Shown here piece by piece: positions 63,771 to 64,000 of a stretch of DNA of 64,000 nt. The notes below the pieces were generated by a model, which saw only the letters and a list, made by a program, of their open reading frames with translations, was not told the DNA's origin and made no database searches. This stretch comes from Girardinichthys multiradiatus. Its lineage: Eukaryota; Chordata; Actinopteri; Cyprinodontiformes; Goodeidae. Within the stretch, counting starts at the first letter, position 1. Each line of letters starts with the position of its first letter. The translations under genes and the position numbers were made by a program. The stretch lies in the NCBI RefSeq assembly GCF_021462225.1, contig NC_061817.1, positions 14,847,810 through 14,911,809 of the forward strand. Reading direction: 5' to 3'.

Positions 63771-64000
63771 ATGAACCGTCAGGTAGAGGATGATGGCTTT
63801 TACGTTACTCTTCCATCTAATGCTAGCATGGAAGTGTTTAAAAATAATACCAGTTCAAGTTTCCGTGTAAATTTAGCTCAACATATGATTTAGAAGGCCA
63901 ATGGATGGTTGCATTAGCCGAGATTTCATACCTCATACATGGCATAATTTACCGGATATGATGCCTACTTTGAATGGAGGAAGGTTGGTGATGTGGAGAT
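63771..64000 (+). CDS. Polinton capsid-like protein 1, copy 2, N-terminal part
   Basis: The ATG at 63771 and DDGFYVTLPSNASM match copy 1. Three single-base losses relative to copy 1 (near 63888, 63932 and 63956) shift the frame, each inside a short homopolymer. The window ends within the gene. Confidence 0.6.

Larger units (their letters stand above)
60050..64000 (+). mobile_element. Polinton/Maverick element, copy 2, left part to window end
   Basis: Same gene order and orientation as copy 1: terminal region (about 60050-60200), ORF A (60454-61404), ORF B (61475-62307), integrase (62644-63733) and capsid-like gene 1 (63771 on). Its leaders and TATA box match copy 1, but it lacks the 34-bp units and the hairpin module, so those are copy-specific. 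Nearly every gene carries several single-base indels. The element continues beyond the window, where protease, polymerase and the right end would lie. Confidence 0.85.

Overview
The window is vertebrate nuclear DNA, most likely from a ray-finned (teleost) fish. It has intron-rich genes with GT/AG splice sites, a canonical eukaryotic tRNA gene, and a dense load of teleost-type transposons (Tc1/mariner, L2-like, RTE-like and Nimb/I-like LINEs, a chromovirus, ERVs and Polinton/Maverick elements). Three runs of exactly 100 N (9660-9759, 22766-22865, 48628-48727) are assembly gaps.

Host genes. Three host protein genes and one tRNA gene are supported. A prototype galectin (lgals1/2-type) lies on the minus strand at 29343-30166. 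It has correct exon sizes and an intact sugar-binding signature but an in-frame stop. pick1 lies on the plus strand at 33938-46689, with 12 coding exons and 408 residues. A tRNA-Arg(CCT) is at 49453-49525. plbd1 lies on the plus strand at 49842-58841, with 11 coding exons, 533 residues and a signal peptide in exon 1. Galectin next to pick1 matches the broad gene neighbourhood of human 22q13.1. pick1 introns and plbd1 introns are packed with decayed Tc1-type elements.

Repeat-rich left half (1-27000). Decayed LINE and Tc1 pieces are followed by an endogenous retrovirus (6.5-9.66 kb) with a tRNA-Trp-type primer binding site and a gag with a PPPY late motif. Next come a full-length Tc1 element (11123-12725) and a second, minus-strand ERV gag relic (12.85-14.44 kb). 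A minus-strand Ty3/gypsy chromovirus has outer ends at 14703 and 25466, flanked by the same 5-bp target-site duplication (GCTTC). Its middle has been replaced by a truncated Polinton (about 17946-25190) and a LINE fragment.

Polinton copies. Two copies of one Polinton/Maverick family lie in the same orientation: copy 1 at 17.95-25.19 kb and copy 2 from about 60.05 kb to the window edge. The gene order is terminal region, ORF A (unknown), ORF B (unknown, putative zinc-binding motif), chromodomain-bearing integrase, two capsid-like proteins, an adenain-type cysteine protease, and a convergent reverse-strand basic protein. PolB and ATPase are not in the window. The ORF A/ORF B pair, its TATA-driven spacing, and the hairpin-bearing repeats near the left end are the least explained part of the window and the best candidate for something undescribed.

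Right half. A second Tc1 copy (47571-48627, cut by a gap) shares the family of the first. plbd1 intron 9 holds a LINE with the inverted structure and 11-bp target duplication expected from twin priming, itself inserted into an older DNA transposon. Polinton copy 2 begins about 1.2 kb downstream of plbd1 and carries many single-base indels.
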